DNA of 64,000 nt from Candidatus Muiribacterium halophilum (GCA_023228995.1 JALOAD010000003.1:62001-126000), one strand, 5' to 3'; numbered from the stretch's first letter, positions 23,829 through 33,997 are shown. The notes: generated by a model from the letters alone, not told the origin. Program-made: numbers and translations.

Positions 23829-26048
23829 TCATTCTTTTTTCTTTGGTTTTTCAAATGACAAATATTTACACTTTGGATAATTAGAGCAAGTATAATATGG
23901 TTTTCCTCTTTTAGATTTTCTTTCAATAACAAAACCATCACAATCTTTTTCAGGACATTCCATATCTGTTTTTTCTAATATAGGCATTGTATTTTTACAT
24001 TGAGGATAATTCTGACAAGCAAGAAATTTACCAAATTTACCATTTTTAACAATCATCTCACCCTGACATTTTGAACATTTAACATCAGCATACTCAACAT
24101 TAATCTCATCTGGATTATTAACTTTAACAGAATTAAAATCTTTTATACTCTCAGCAATTTCAAGAACAAATTCATCGTCAAAAGCAGCTGGAAGCATTCT
24201 TTCATTAGGCAATGACTGAGTGAATTTACAAGCCGGAAAAGCAGAACAACCTAAAAATATATTACCACCGCTTATTCTTCCAACCATTGGAGCATCGCAT
24301 TTTTCACATTTCAAATCGGTCTTTACAGCCATTTTTGAAACATTATGAGAAGCAATTTTTAATTCTTCTTCAAATTCTTTATAAAATTCAACAAGAACTT
24401 TCTGATAATCTTCAACACCTTCTTCAACTTTATCAAGTTTTGATTCAAATTCTGCAGTAAATTTAATATTTATAAATTTTTCAAAAGATTTCACCATAAG
24501 ATAATTAACAATTATACCAAGATCAGTTGGCATAAGATTTTTGTTTTCTCTAATAACATATTCTCTATCCATTATTTTTTTCATAATAGAAGCATAGGTA
24601 GAAGGTCTTCCTATTCCCTCTTTTTCAAGAGTTTTTATAAGTGAAGATTCAGTAAATCTTGCAGGAGGTTTAGTCCATTTGTTTTCATATTCAGCTTTTA
24701 AAAGTTCAGATTTATCACCTTCATTAAGAGTTACATGTTCTTGTTCATCTATATTATCATCCTCAGATTTATATATTTTTTGATAACCAGCAAATTTAAG
24801 TTTTTCAAATTTAATATTAAAATCAAATTTACCGTCTGAAATCATAAGATCTTCAACATCAAAAATAGCTGGTTTCATCTGAGATGCAAGAAATCTATTC
24901 CATATAAGTTTGTAAATTTTGTATTCTTCTTCTGTTAAATGTTTTTTTATTGAATCAGGTTCAAAACCTTTTTCAACATAAGTTGGTCTAACAGCTTCAT
25001 GAGCATCTTGAACTTTACCTTTACCTTTTTTTTCTTTTACTTTTGAAGAAAGATAATATTCTTTACCAAACTCATTTTCAATATATTTTTTAGACATCTG
25101 CTGACCTTCGGGAGATACACGCACAGAATCTGTTCTCATATATGTAATAAGACCGTAATTTTCACCTTTTATCTCTTTACCTTCATAAAGCTTTTGAGCA
25201 ACACTCATTGTATGCGAAGCACTAAAACCATTGATTCTCGAAGCTTCCTGTTGTAAAGTACTGGTAATAAAAGGCATTGGAGCTGAAACTGTTTTTTCTT
25301 TATTTTTTATAGATTTAAGAATAAAATTATCTTTGTTATCATTAATCTCTTTAAGATATTCATCAGCTTTTTCTTTGTTAATTGTAAGTTTTTCCGCTTT
25401 CTTACCATTTAATTTAAAAAGTTTTGTTTCTTTCAAAGTAATATCATTAACTTTAAAATCTGCTTTAAAAATAAAATATTCTTCAGGTATAAAAGCTTCA
25501 ATCTCTTTTTCTCTATCAACAACAAGCAAAACTGCTACTGATTGCACTCTGCCAGCTGAAAGACCTTTCATTACTTTACTCCAAAGAAATGGAGAAAGTT
25601 TGTAACCAACAATTCTATCAAGCATTCTTCTAGACTGCTGAGCATTAACTTTATTAATATCAATAAAGCTCGGATTTTCAATACCTTTAAGAACTTCTGT
25701 TGGAGTTATAGCATTAAATACAACTCTACATTTAGCATCTAATTTAATTTTTAAAATATGAGCAAGATGCCATGCAATTGCTTCACCTTCACGGTCAGGG
25801 TCAGGTGCAAGATAAATAGTATCAATATTTTTGGAAGCTCGTTTAAGATCTTCAACAACTTTTTGTTTATCAGGATTTATTCTATAAGTTGGAATAAGTT
25901 CTTTATCTGTGATTTTTATACTAATATCTTTTTTAGGAAGATCTCTTATATGTCCAACAGAAGCTTTTACAATAAAATTACTACCAAGAATTTTGTTAAG
26001 AGTTTTTATTTTACCTGGTGATTCCACTATTAAAAGATTTTTCCCCAT
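23829..26048 (-). CDS. topA: DNA topoisomerase I (type IA)
   Basis: 739 residues from the ATG at 26048, which overlaps the upstream stop (TGATG). Relaxes negative supercoils through a 5'-phosphotyrosine intermediate. N-terminal Toprim domain with LLIVESPGK and the acidic DPDREGE near residue 84; active-site Tyr at about 303 in GLITYMRTDS; SAGRVQS near 165. The C-terminus has three Cys4 zinc ribbons (CEKC...CSAFPAC, CSKC...CQNYPQC, CPEKDC...CSNYPKC). Complete and typical. Operon order dprA-smg-topA matches many other bacteria. Confidence 0.96.
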   Translation of the reverse strand: MGKNLLIVESPGKIKTLNKILGSNFIVKASVGHIRDLPKKDISIKITDKELIPTYRINPDKQKVVEDLKRASKNIDTIYLAPDPDREGEAIAWHLAHILKIKLDAKCRVVFNAITPTEVLKGIENPSFIDINKVNAQQSRRMLDRIVGYKLSPFLWSKVMKGLSAGRVQSVAVLLVVDREKEIEAFIPEEYFIFKADFKVNDITLKETKLFKLNGKKAEKLTINKEKADEYLKEINDNKDNFILKSIKNKEKTVSAPMPFITSTLQQEASRINGFSASHTMSVAQKLYEGKEIKGENYGLITYMRTDSVRVSPEGQQMSKKYIENEFGKEYYLSSKVKEKKGKGKVQDAHEAVRPTYVEKGFEPDSIKKHLTEEEYKIYKLIWNRFLASQMKPAIFDVEDLMISDGKFDFNIKFEKLKFAGYQKIYKSEDDNIDEQEHVTLNEGDKSELLKAEYENKWTKPPARFTESSLIKTLEKEGIGRPSTYASIMKKIMDREYVIRENKNLMPTDLGIIVNYLMVKSFEKFINIKFTAEFESKLDKVEEGVEDYQKVLVEFYKEFEEELKIASHNVSKMAVKTDLKCEKCDAPMVGRISGGNIFLGCSAFPACKFTQSLPNERMLPAAFDDEFVLEIAESIKDFNSVKVNNPDEINVEYADVKCSKCQGEMIVKNGKFGKFLACQNYPQCKNTMPILEKTDMECPEKDCDGFVIERKSKRGKPYYTCSNYPKCKYLSFEKPKKKE

Positions 26049-26404
26049 CAAACCACCCTATCTTCAAAAATAACATCTATAATGTTTTCAAATTCATCTT
26101 CATCAATTTCACTTTTGAACTCTGAAAAACCAGAAATCAGATCAATGAAATTTTCTTTTTTAATAGGGGAAATACCTTCTTTATAAATAATATCAATTAT
26201 TCGTTTCCTTATATTTTCAGGAATTTCCTGCATTTCTTCATGAGAAAAATGTCTAATACTCTCAGTTGTTACATCTTCTGAAAAATGAAGCCAGTTTGCA
26301 GCTGTTAATATTTCAAGAAAATCATAACCTTGCTCTGAAAGTGAATTAACATCTTCACCACTATATTTCATAAGTTCAATAATTTTATTTAAATTACCTT
26401 TCAT
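26048..26404 (-). CDS. Smg/DUF494-like protein
   Basis: 118 residues. The pattern of an alpha-helical protein with a GYDFLEILTAANWL segment, SIRHFSHEEMQEIP, then a GISPIKKENFIDLI helix and an acidic end fits the DUF494 (Smg) family, and the position between dprA and topA is the classic one for smg. It is shorter than the usual 150-160 residues, lacking about 40 at the N-terminus. Function is not established for the family. The assignment rests equally on weak sequence pattern and gene order. Confidence 0.65.
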   Translation of the reverse strand: MKGNLNKIIELMKYSGEDVNSLSEQGYDFLEILTAANWLHFSEDVTTESIRHFSHEEMQEIPENIRKRIIDIIYKEGISPIKKENFIDLISGFSEFKSEIDEDEFENIIDVIFEDRVV

Positions 26405-26509
26405 TTAAAAACCTCACAAAACAATTATTATCTATATTAAAAGCATTTTTAACTATAATCTGATTTATAATACCATAAAAAAATATTTTAATATTGTCAA
26501 ATAGTGTTT

Positions 26510-27574
26510 TTATATATTTTTATAAAATTTATTACCAGGAATTTTTTTTACAAAACCTTTAAAAACAAGCATATTTAATAATCGCATAGTTTCATAACTA
26601 GGAATTTTAGTTTTAATTATTAAATCATCAATATAAATTTCCTTAGCACACATATGAGAAAGAATCTTTTTTTCTGACAAACTAAGCTCTAATAAAAGTT
26701 CTTTTCTTTCCTCAAAAGTAATTTCATCTACATTAATATAATCAAGGACATCTTTATAATTAAAAACCGCAACAGCACCTCGTTTAATTAGAACATTAGT
26801 TCCGCTGGATAAATTTTCGTAAATATTACCTGGAACAGCCATAACATCTCTATCATAATTAAGAGCAAATTCGGCAGTCCAAAGAGAACCACTCTTTAAA
26901 GTAGCTCGCATTACAACAACACCATCTGAAAGACCAGCTATTATCCTATTTCTAATAACAAACATTTCAGGTCTAACCTCAATACTATAAGGATATTCTG
27001 ATACAAGCAAACCTTTATTTTTTATTTTTTCACAAAGTTCTCTATTTACAGCAGGGAATCCTCCACAATCAACAGCAGTAACAGCAATTGTAGATCCATT
27101 GCTTTCAATACTACCTAAATGACAAATAGAATCGATTCCAGCAGCAAGACCACTTACAATAGTAACATTGTTCACAGATACTTTATGAGAAATTTCCTCT
27201 GCAACTCTTTTACCATATTCATCAGTTTTTCTAGCTCCAACCATTGCAACTATTGTATCTCTATGCAAAAGTTCACAATTTCCTCTTACAAAAATAAAAG
27301 GTGGAGCATCTGGAATTTGTTTTAGTCTTTGCGGATATTCATCAGAAAACCAATCTATTATTTTTAAATCACCATTTTTTTCTTCAAGAAGAATTTTATC
27401 AATATCTTTTTTTTTATTATTAAGCAATTCAAAGAAAAATTTAGTTTTTTCTTTACCAAAAGATTGTTCAAGAGAATATTTATTTAAAAGATCATTTTTA
27501 TTTTTTTTAAAATAATCAAGTCTTTTAATTGATGGAACATAAAAAGAAGCAAATTTAACAATATCAGAAACCAT
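26510..27574 (-). CDS. dprA: DNA-processing protein DprA
   Basis: 354 residues from the ATG at 27574, which has AGGAGG 4 nt upstream; the longer frame reaches into the preceding gene without a site. DprA loads RecA on incoming single-stranded DNA during natural transformation and protects it. The Rossmann-like core is clear: VAMVGARKTDEYGKRVAEEI, VSGLAAGIDSICH, VSEYPYSIEVRPEMFVIRN and the SGSLWTAEFAL region. A winged-helix domain (IYIDDLIIKTKIPSYETMR) closes the protein. Complete. Confidence 0.93.
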   Translation of the reverse strand: MVSDIVKFASFYVPSIKRLDYFKKNKNDLLNKYSLEQSFGKEKTKFFFELLNNKKKDIDKILLEEKNGDLKIIDWFSDEYPQRLKQIPDAPPFIFVRGNCELLHRDTIVAMVGARKTDEYGKRVAEEISHKVSVNNVTIVSGLAAGIDSICHLGSIESNGSTIAVTAVDCGGFPAVNRELCEKIKNKGLLVSEYPYSIEVRPEMFVIRNRIIAGLSDGVVVMRATLKSGSLWTAEFALNYDRDVMAVPGNIYENLSSGTNVLIKRGAVAVFNYKDVLDYINVDEITFEERKELLLELSLSEKKILSHMCAKEIYIDDLIIKTKIPSYETMRLLNMLVFKGFVKKIPGNKFYKNI

Positions 27575-27614
27575 GAAACCTCCTGATAAATTTCTACATA
27601 TTCTCTTAAAAAAA

Positions 27615-29147
27615 CTAAACCGGCATTGAACTTGTACCAGCAAAATCAGGAACAAGTCTTTTTGCTTCGTCAGCACCTTTTATATTTTCAATTGATTTAA
27701 AAGCATATTGCCTAACCCATTCATTACCATCTTTTGTAGCCTTAAGAAGATATTCCATACCTTCTTCAAGTTTAAGTTCTCCAATAAGAAAAGCAGAAGA
27801 TATTTTTAAAGAATCTGTACCTTCTTTAAGATATGTAAACAGCATTCCTTTAATCTTTGTCTTATTTTTTCTAAAAATATCAATTATTATAGCCCCTATT
27901 CCTGTATTACTTGTACCCATACTCTCAAGAATATATTTGTAATTTTTAATATCCATATTTTCAATAATATCTTTAGCAATTATTCTATCAAAATAATCTG
28001 AACTTTTAAGCATATCCATATATATATTAAAAGCATTACCTGGTTTTGTATAAGCTAGAGAATATCTAAAAACCTGCCTAGCTGGAGCTTCTGGTTCAAG
28101 ACTGTAAATTTCTTTGATAATATTAGTATTTATTTTTTCATTTAATAAAAAAGCTCCAAGTAATATTGCTTTAACATTTTTATCCTCAGTTGTAAAAAGA
28201 GTTTTATAAAAATATGCCGAAGCTTTATCACCAAATCTTGACAGAGTTTCAAGAATCATTAATTTAAGTTCCATTGAGCATAATGGGATTTTATCTATAA
28301 GTTTAAGAGTTATTTCTTCAGAAAATTCAATATAAGGTAAAATTGCAGACATTAATCTGTCATTTTCAAGCGAAAGATTAAAACTTTTCTCAAGTACCTC
28401 AATACCTCTTGGACCATGTTTTTTTAAAATCTCAGGTAAATATTTTAGATAATTATCACAAACATCGGATTTTGTAAGTTCTGAACCCAAAAATTCAGCT
28501 ATAGATTCTCCGACAATAAACAAAGCTTTTTCTGCACAATCTGACAAAAGAATATTTTCATCTTTTAAATATCCCAAAAGTTTTACAACATTTTCTTCTG
28601 TCCTTATTGTACCAAGAATTTCAAATATAGCGTAAGTTCTTTCTTTGTGAGAAATATCAATAATATTATAAAGTTGTTCTGCTTTTTTATTATCAATTCT
28701 TTTTAAAGTTTCTTTAATAAAAAACAAAACCTGTCCTTCAATATTAGGAATCATCTTTATAAGAATTGTTGATTTTCCAATACTTTTAAGACAATACAAA
28801 ACTTTTTCACATAATATAAAATCATTTCTTGCAAAAAGACTGCTAAGATGATTAATTATTTTTTCATTACCACCTTTACCTAAAGCAATAGAAATTAAAA
28901 ATTTAAGATCTTCTAATTTTTCACTTTGAAAAAGCTTAATTAAAAGAGGATTATACTGTTCACCAGGACTTTTTATAAATATTTCAATTATATTTCTCCT
29001 TATATCCTGCTCTTCAGAAGAAATATATAATTTTACAAGTTTTTCAGCTTCAGGAACTGAAAGATATTTAATTATTTCATCCTGTGCTCTAGCAACAATA
29101 ATTGTATCTTTTTTTTTAATATCATCAATATAAATATCAATACTCAT
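27615..29147 (-). CDS. HEAT-repeat protein
   Basis: 510 residues made of paired helices of about 30-40 residues throughout, with recognisable units such as DIRRNIIEIFIKSPG, FLISIALGKGGNEKI, YAIFEILGTIRTEENVVKLLGYLKDENIL and a last one WVRQYAFKSIENIKG. HEAT solenoids are protein-binding scaffolds; no catalytic motif or signal peptide is visible, so it is probably cytoplasmic. AGGGGAG before the ATG lies within the end of the YbbR gene. Sits between the c-di-AMP genes and dprA; a scaffold role there is only inference. Confidence 0.7.
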   Translation of the reverse strand: MSIDIYIDDIKKKDTIIVARAQDEIIKYLSVPEAEKLVKLYISSEEQDIRRNIIEIFIKSPGEQYNPLLIKLFQSEKLEDLKFLISIALGKGGNEKIINHLSSLFARNDFILCEKVLYCLKSIGKSTILIKMIPNIEGQVLFFIKETLKRIDNKKAEQLYNIIDISHKERTYAIFEILGTIRTEENVVKLLGYLKDENILLSDCAEKALFIVGESIAEFLGSELTKSDVCDNYLKYLPEILKKHGPRGIEVLEKSFNLSLENDRLMSAILPYIEFSEEITLKLIDKIPLCSMELKLMILETLSRFGDKASAYFYKTLFTTEDKNVKAILLGAFLLNEKINTNIIKEIYSLEPEAPARQVFRYSLAYTKPGNAFNIYMDMLKSSDYFDRIIAKDIIENMDIKNYKYILESMGTSNTGIGAIIIDIFRKNKTKIKGMLFTYLKEGTDSLKISSAFLIGELKLEEGMEYLLKATKDGNEWVRQYAFKSIENIKGADEAKRLVPDFAGTSSMPV

Positions 29148-29150
29148 TTT

Positions 29151-30083
29151 TCACTCCCCTTTCTTTTTCAATACTACCGTAACTTCAACATCTTTTCTTT
29201 TTACAAAAGAAAAATCATTACCTTCAATTAATCTATAATTTTTTGTAATACTATTTTTTCTTTCATCTAAAATAATTGGTTCAGTTTTAATATATTCAAT
29301 TTCTGAAAGAACTTCTGGATGAGCTTTCACATCAACTGTGTCTGGATTGATAAAAACAGAAAAAATTTCATAGTCCTCTGGTACAGTTCCAATATCAGCT
29401 TTTATTAATTTAGCTTCTATAGGAAACTTATTCGCACTAATATTTACCAAAACATCAGGCGGGTTTATTTTAAGATTTTTTATTTTATCATAATTTCTAT
29501 CCAAAACATCTATTTTAGCTCTAATTGAATGTTCACCTTCAGAATAATTCACCAGATTTAACTTAACTTTAACAGTAAATATCCGGTCAATATCAGATTT
29601 ATCTCCAAGAATTTCAACTTCATTAGGAACATCAGTAATATAATCATAATAAAAATCATTTTTTTTCATTATCTGATAATCAACAAGCATTTTTGTATAA
29701 AAAATATTTTTTAGAATAACAGGTATTTTGTCAGGTTCAATTCTAATCAATTCAATTTCATCAGGTTTAAAAAGAATAACAGGAAGATCAAATTGACCAA
29801 TTTCTTCTTTACCTTTTAAATCAACAATTGCAAAAATATTTTCAATACCTCGTATAATTTCTTTTCTTTTACCTTTAACAGTAACTTTAACCTCATTTTT
29901 AAGAAGTTCATGAACTACTCTTTCATTAGCACCTTTAACTGAAATTTTAAGATTTTTTTCTCTGATAACTTCAGGATCATCTGTTGATATTACATAAAGC
30001 CATAGCATTACAGAAACAAGCAATGCAATAGTTTTAAGACCAATATTTCTTGTCAATATATCTCTTGTAACATCTAAAGCCAT
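29151..30083 (-). CDS. cdaR: YbbR-domain protein (CdaR-like regulator of CdaA)
   Basis: 310 residues. One N-terminal membrane helix (GLKTIALLVSVMLWLYVIS, about 15-33), then repeated YbbR beta domains outside the membrane with units such as VTVKGKRKEIIRGIENIFAIVDL and VEILGDKSDIDRIFTVKVKL. In Firmicutes the equivalent protein CdaR binds and controls the diadenylate cyclase CdaA. Its start codon overlaps the cdaA stop (TAATG), which supports a conserved partnership. Confidence 0.85.
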   Translation of the reverse strand: MALDVTRDILTRNIGLKTIALLVSVMLWLYVISTDDPEVIREKNLKISVKGANERVVHELLKNEVKVTVKGKRKEIIRGIENIFAIVDLKGKEEIGQFDLPVILFKPDEIELIRIEPDKIPVILKNIFYTKMLVDYQIMKKNDFYYDYITDVPNEVEILGDKSDIDRIFTVKVKLNLVNYSEGEHSIRAKIDVLDRNYDKIKNLKINPPDVLVNISANKFPIEAKLIKADIGTVPEDYEIFSVFINPDTVDVKAHPEVLSEIEYIKTEPIILDERKNSITKNYRLIEGNDFSFVKRKDVEVTVVLKKKGE

Positions 30084-30844
30084 TATTTTTCTCCAAGGAG
30101 TTCTTCTCTAAGTATTTTTTTAAGTAAAATTTCATTTACTTCACGAAGCACACCATCCTTAACTATAGATATAACTTTTCTTTCTTCTGATATAACAATT
30201 ACAAAAGCATCACTAATTTCTGAAAGCCCAATCGCAGCTCTATGCCTTGTACCAAATTTTTTATCAAGAATATTAGTATCAGTTAAAGGTAAAAAACAAC
30301 TTGCAGCTTCTATTATATTACCATTTAAAATCATTGCCCCATCATGCAAAGCAGAAGATTTTTGAAACAAAGTAACGACTAATTCTTTAGAAAAAATACT
30401 TTGAAGCTTTATGCCAGAATCAATAAATTCTTTAAGGCCAGTTTCTCTTTGAATAACAATAAGACCACCAAGTCCTTGTTTTGCAAGCAATCGTGACGCA
30501 TGACTAATATCTTCCACAAGTTTTCCAAGTTCTTCAATATTAAGAATCCTTCTACCAAAAGCAGTTTTTCTACCAATATTTTCGAATAATTTTCTAAGTT
30601 CAGGCTGAAAAATAACAACAATACCATAAATACCAATTGGAAGAATATTTTTAACAATCCATTTAAGAGTATTTAATTCAAGAATCGTAGCAAGTACTGA
30701 GGGAATAACTATTACTATCATACCCAAAAATATATTAAATGCTCTTGTATCTTTAAGAAAATAAATAAGATAATAAACAAATAAAAAAACAATAAATATA
30801 TCTAAAAAATCATTCCACTGAAGATCAGCAAGCAAATTTATCAT
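30083..30844 (-). CDS. cdaA: Diadenylate cyclase CdaA
   Basis: 253 residues. Makes cyclic di-AMP from two ATP. Three N-terminal membrane helices (about 12-30, 37-55, 66-80) precede a DAC domain with the catalytic DGA at 168-170 (ALHDGAMIL) and RHR at 200-202 (GTRHRAAIG). Followed immediately by the YbbR gene. c-di-AMP controls potassium, osmotic balance and cell-wall state in many bacteria, though it is less usual in LPS-bearing diderms. Confidence 0.93.
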   Translation of the reverse strand: MINLLADLQWNDFLDIFIVFLFVYYLIYFLKDTRAFNIFLGMIVIVIPSVLATILELNTLKWIVKNILPIGIYGIVVIFQPELRKLFENIGRKTAFGRRILNIEELGKLVEDISHASRLLAKQGLGGLIVIQRETGLKEFIDSGIKLQSIFSKELVVTLFQKSSALHDGAMILNGNIIEAASCFLPLTDTNILDKKFGTRHRAAIGLSEISDAFVIVISEERKVISIVKDGVLREVNEILLKKILREELLGEK

Positions 30845-30907
30845 TAATTTTACCTAATCCGTTATACAATATCTACTTTTTTAACTAATTTCTCTTTTTT
30901 AATAAAA

Positions 30908-32455
30908 TTATTCAATCCATTCAAAATCTTTCATAAATCTTATTTTATCATTGTATTCAATTAAATTAAACAAAACAACAAAATTTTTAGTTATAATTTT
31001 ATTTTCAGGCTCTATATTCATAGCAAGTTTAAAATTATCCAATGATTTTTTATAATCACCAACTTTTGCATAAACAATTCCTTTATGGACAAGAATTTCA
31101 ATATCGTTTTCTTTAACATTATCAAACACTTTTGCTGAATCAGTATATCTTTTTTTCTTATAAAGAATCCAACCCAAAGTATCAAAATAAATATCCTTTT
31201 TTTTATCGTCTTTTTCTATAGCAAGAGAAACCAGCTCTTCAGCTCTATCAAGCTTAATATTTTCCATAGAATATAAATAAGCTAAATTATTGAGAATATC
31301 AGTATTATTATCTCTAATATTCAAGTATTCTTCCAGATATTTAATACCAAGTTTAGGTTGTTTAACAAAAATATAAAAATCAGAAATATGCTCAAGTATA
31401 TTTAAGTTTTTAGGATCAAGAGAATATGCTTTTTCATAGTATTTACGAGCTTTTTCAAATTCACCATTTAAAAAATAGCAATAAGCAAGAGTATCAATAA
31501 TCTCAGCCTCAGAATTTCTAATACTATAAGCCTTCAGTGCAAATTCAAGACCTTCTTCAGGTTTAGCAAGTTTTTTAACATAAAGATAAGCAAGATTATT
31601 ATAAGCATAAGCGTCTTGTGGGTTAATATCAATAGTATATTTATATATAAGTTCAGAAAGCCAGATTGGTACTTCTGAATTATTCACACTATAAACATCA
31701 TGAAACATTATAAGATTTTTTAAAACAATTGTTTTTAAAGCTTTATTATCAGGAGCAGCATCAATAGCTTTCTGATACTCAATAACCGCAATTCTATGAG
31801 CAGAAGGATTTTTAAGACCAGTATTTTTAAAAAAATTACCAACAGCATAATGAAGTTTTGAATTATTCCCAGAATTATAAATTGCAAATTCAATTTTTTC
31901 ATAAAAAGGAAATTGATATTCAGCAAAATTCTTATCTTTTGACAATAAAAAATAAATAATTGAATTATAAACGCTATACCATGGATTATTAGGATTTAAA
32001 CTAATAAGTGCTTCAGATTCTCTCAATAAATTCAAACCTTTTACTTTATTATTTTTTTCATTAAGTTCATAATCACAAACATTCAAAATAAACATAAGAA
32101 AATTCAAATTAGATATTTTTTCACCAGTAAGATAAAAATGAGAAATATCATTTTTCATATCAATAAAATATTTATTCCTGTTTTTCTGATGAGCAAGCCA
32201 AGTAATAATAACTTCAGATTGAACAGCATCACTTTTGTTATTTTTAACAATTTTCATAACATCTTCATAAGACAAAGAAGAAATACTAAAATCATATTCA
32301 TAAAGATTAACACCAAAAGAAAATAAATTCCTCAAATCAACAATATCAGCAAAAACAGAAAAATTAAAAATAAACAAAAATAATACAAATAAACCCAAAA
32401 ACTTAATTTTCATTTTTAATAGATTTTTAATTAAACAAAAATTTTTAACAATCAT
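30908..32455 (-). CDS. Secreted TPR-repeat protein
   Basis: 515 residues. The ATG at 32455 has GAGG 7 nt upstream; an internal Met 14 codons later has none, so the signal peptide has a long N-region ending in LFVLFLFIFNFSVFA (about 22-36). The mature part is a TPR solenoid: NNLAYLYVKKLAKPEEGLEF, EFEKARKYYEKAYSLDPKN, NLAYLYSMENIKLDRAEELV and KKSLDNFKLAMNIEPENK are typical units. Probably periplasmic, anchoring or scaffolding an envelope complex. It precedes cdaA by about 60 nt. No enzymatic motif visible. Confidence 0.8.
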   Translation of the reverse strand: MIVKNFCLIKNLLKMKIKFLGLFVLFLFIFNFSVFADIVDLRNLFSFGVNLYEYDFSISSLSYEDVMKIVKNNKSDAVQSEVIITWLAHQKNRNKYFIDMKNDISHFYLTGEKISNLNFLMFILNVCDYELNEKNNKVKGLNLLRESEALISLNPNNPWYSVYNSIIYFLLSKDKNFAEYQFPFYEKIEFAIYNSGNNSKLHYAVGNFFKNTGLKNPSAHRIAVIEYQKAIDAAPDNKALKTIVLKNLIMFHDVYSVNNSEVPIWLSELIYKYTIDINPQDAYAYNNLAYLYVKKLAKPEEGLEFALKAYSIRNSEAEIIDTLAYCYFLNGEFEKARKYYEKAYSLDPKNLNILEHISDFYIFVKQPKLGIKYLEEYLNIRDNNTDILNNLAYLYSMENIKLDRAEELVSLAIEKDDKKKDIYFDTLGWILYKKKRYTDSAKVFDNVKENDIEILVHKGIVYAKVGDYKKSLDNFKLAMNIEPENKIITKNFVVLFNLIEYNDKIRFMKDFEWIE

Positions 32456-32498
32456 TAAAAAACCTCACATAAAATTCAAAACAACTTTAAAGAATTAT

Positions 32499-33545
32499 TT
32501 ATAATCTTTCATTGTATTGATCTTCAAAATATTTAAGATAATCACCAGTTTTAATATTTTCAACCCATTTTCTATTATTAATATACCATAAAACAGTTTC
32601 TCTAATACCAGTTTTAAAATTATATTCAGGAGACCAATCAAGCTCATTTTTTATTTTAGAAGCATCAATAGCATATCTTTTATCATGACCAGGTCTATCC
32701 TTTACAAATTTAATGAGATTTTGAGAATTATTACTTTTTGTAAATTCATCAACCAAATCACAAAGAGTACGAACAATATCAATATTTGTAATTTCATTAT
32801 TTCCACCAACATTATAAGTTTCACCATCAGAAGCATTAACAAGGACAGTTTCAATAGCTTTACAATGATCTTTTACAAAAAGCCAATCTCTAACATTATC
32901 ACCCTTTCCATAAACAGGAATTTCTTTTTTATCAATAATTCTATCAATAACAAGAGGAATAAGCTTTTCAGGAAACTGATATGGACCATAATTATTTGAA
33001 CAATTTGTAATATTAATAGGCAAACCAAAAGTTCTATTATAAGAACGCACAATATGATCAGAAGAAGCTTTGGATGCTGAATAAGGACTAGAAGGATCAT
33101 AACTAGTATTTTCAGTAAACAAACCTGTTTCACCCAAACTACCATAAACTTCATCAGTAGAAACATGAAGAAATTTTTTATCAGAAACATCTTTCCAGAA
33201 TTTTCTACAAACTTCAAGAAGACAAAAAGTACCAAAAACATTAGTTCTAATAAATTCTTCAGGACCAAGAATAGATCTATCAACATGAGATTCAGCAGCA
33301 AAATGAACCACAGTATTAACATTATGATTTTCAAAAATATCAAGAATTACTTTTTCATTACAAATATCACCACGAACAAAAAAATAATTATCATTATCTT
33401 CAATTTCAATAAGATTTGCAGGATTACCCGCATAAGTTAATTTATCCAAATTAACTATTTTTATATCTTTATGTTTTTCCAACATATATAAAATAAAATT
33501 ACTACCAATAAACCCGCAACCACCAGTAACAAGAATATTTTTCAT
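32499..33545 (-). CDS. rmlB: dTDP-glucose 4,6-dehydratase
   Basis: 348 residues. Converts dTDP-glucose to dTDP-4-keto-6-deoxyglucose, the first committed step to rhamnose and other 6-deoxysugars. VTGGCGFIGSNF at the N-terminus binds NAD, HVSTDEVYGSLG carries the Thr-Asp-Glu catalytic triad region, and YSASKASSDH the Tyr-x-x-x-Lys pair. Specific residues LDKLTYAGNP and NCSNNYGPYQFPEKLIP are typical of RmlB. rmlD is at 39867-40712, but rmlA and rmlC are not in the window. Confidence 0.93.
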   Translation of the reverse strand: MKNILVTGGCGFIGSNFILYMLEKHKDIKIVNLDKLTYAGNPANLIEIEDNDNYFFVRGDICNEKVILDIFENHNVNTVVHFAAESHVDRSILGPEEFIRTNVFGTFCLLEVCRKFWKDVSDKKFLHVSTDEVYGSLGETGLFTENTSYDPSSPYSASKASSDHIVRSYNRTFGLPINITNCSNNYGPYQFPEKLIPLVIDRIIDKKEIPVYGKGDNVRDWLFVKDHCKAIETVLVNASDGETYNVGGNNEITNIDIVRTLCDLVDEFTKSNNSQNLIKFVKDRPGHDKRYAIDASKIKNELDWSPEYNFKTGIRETVLWYINNRKWVENIKTGDYLKYFEDQYNERL

Positions 33546-33707
33546 ATATTACCATCCCATATCATTTATTATCATAAATATACTATATAACATTTAACAT
33601 GTTTTTTAAAGATTTATAGTTGTTATTTGTAATGTCAATTGAATTCTCAACTTAAATAAACAAAAATCAATATAATGTAAAAAATGTAATACCTGTGTGT
33701 ATTTGTA

Positions 33708-33976
33708 TTTTGTCATATCTGTTTGTTTTGGTGTTTTGTCATATCTGTTTGTTTTGGTGTTTTGTCATATCTGTTTGTTTTGATGTTTTGTCATATCTGT
33801 TTGTTTTGGTGTTTTGTCATATCTGTTTGTTTTGGTGTTTTGTCATATCTGTTTGTTTTGGTGTTTTGTCATATCTGTTTGTTTTGGTGTTTTGTCATAT
33901 CTGTTTGTTTTGGTGTTTTCTCATATCTGTTTGTTTTGGTGTTTTCTCATATCTGTTTGTTTTGGTGTTTTCTCAT
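33708..33976. repeat. 26-bp tandem array, ten full copies
   Basis: Unit ttttgtcatatctgtttg plus ttttggtg, repeated ten times from 33708 to 33967 with a partial eleventh. Nearly identical copies: one has a G-to-A change, and the last two junctions read tctcat for tgtcat. No spacers, so not CRISPR; the unit length is not a multiple of 3, so open frames across it are by-products. Confidence 0.95.
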
Positions 33977-33997
33977 CCTGATACTATTTTGAAGATT

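Noticed and set aside
32873-33343. 156-codon minus-strand frame rich in Leu and Phe
   Set aside because: Frame-shifted reading of rmlB, whose true frame has all catalytic motifs.
33708-33976. Possible CRISPR array
   Set aside because: Units are contiguous with no spacers, and no cas genes are present.
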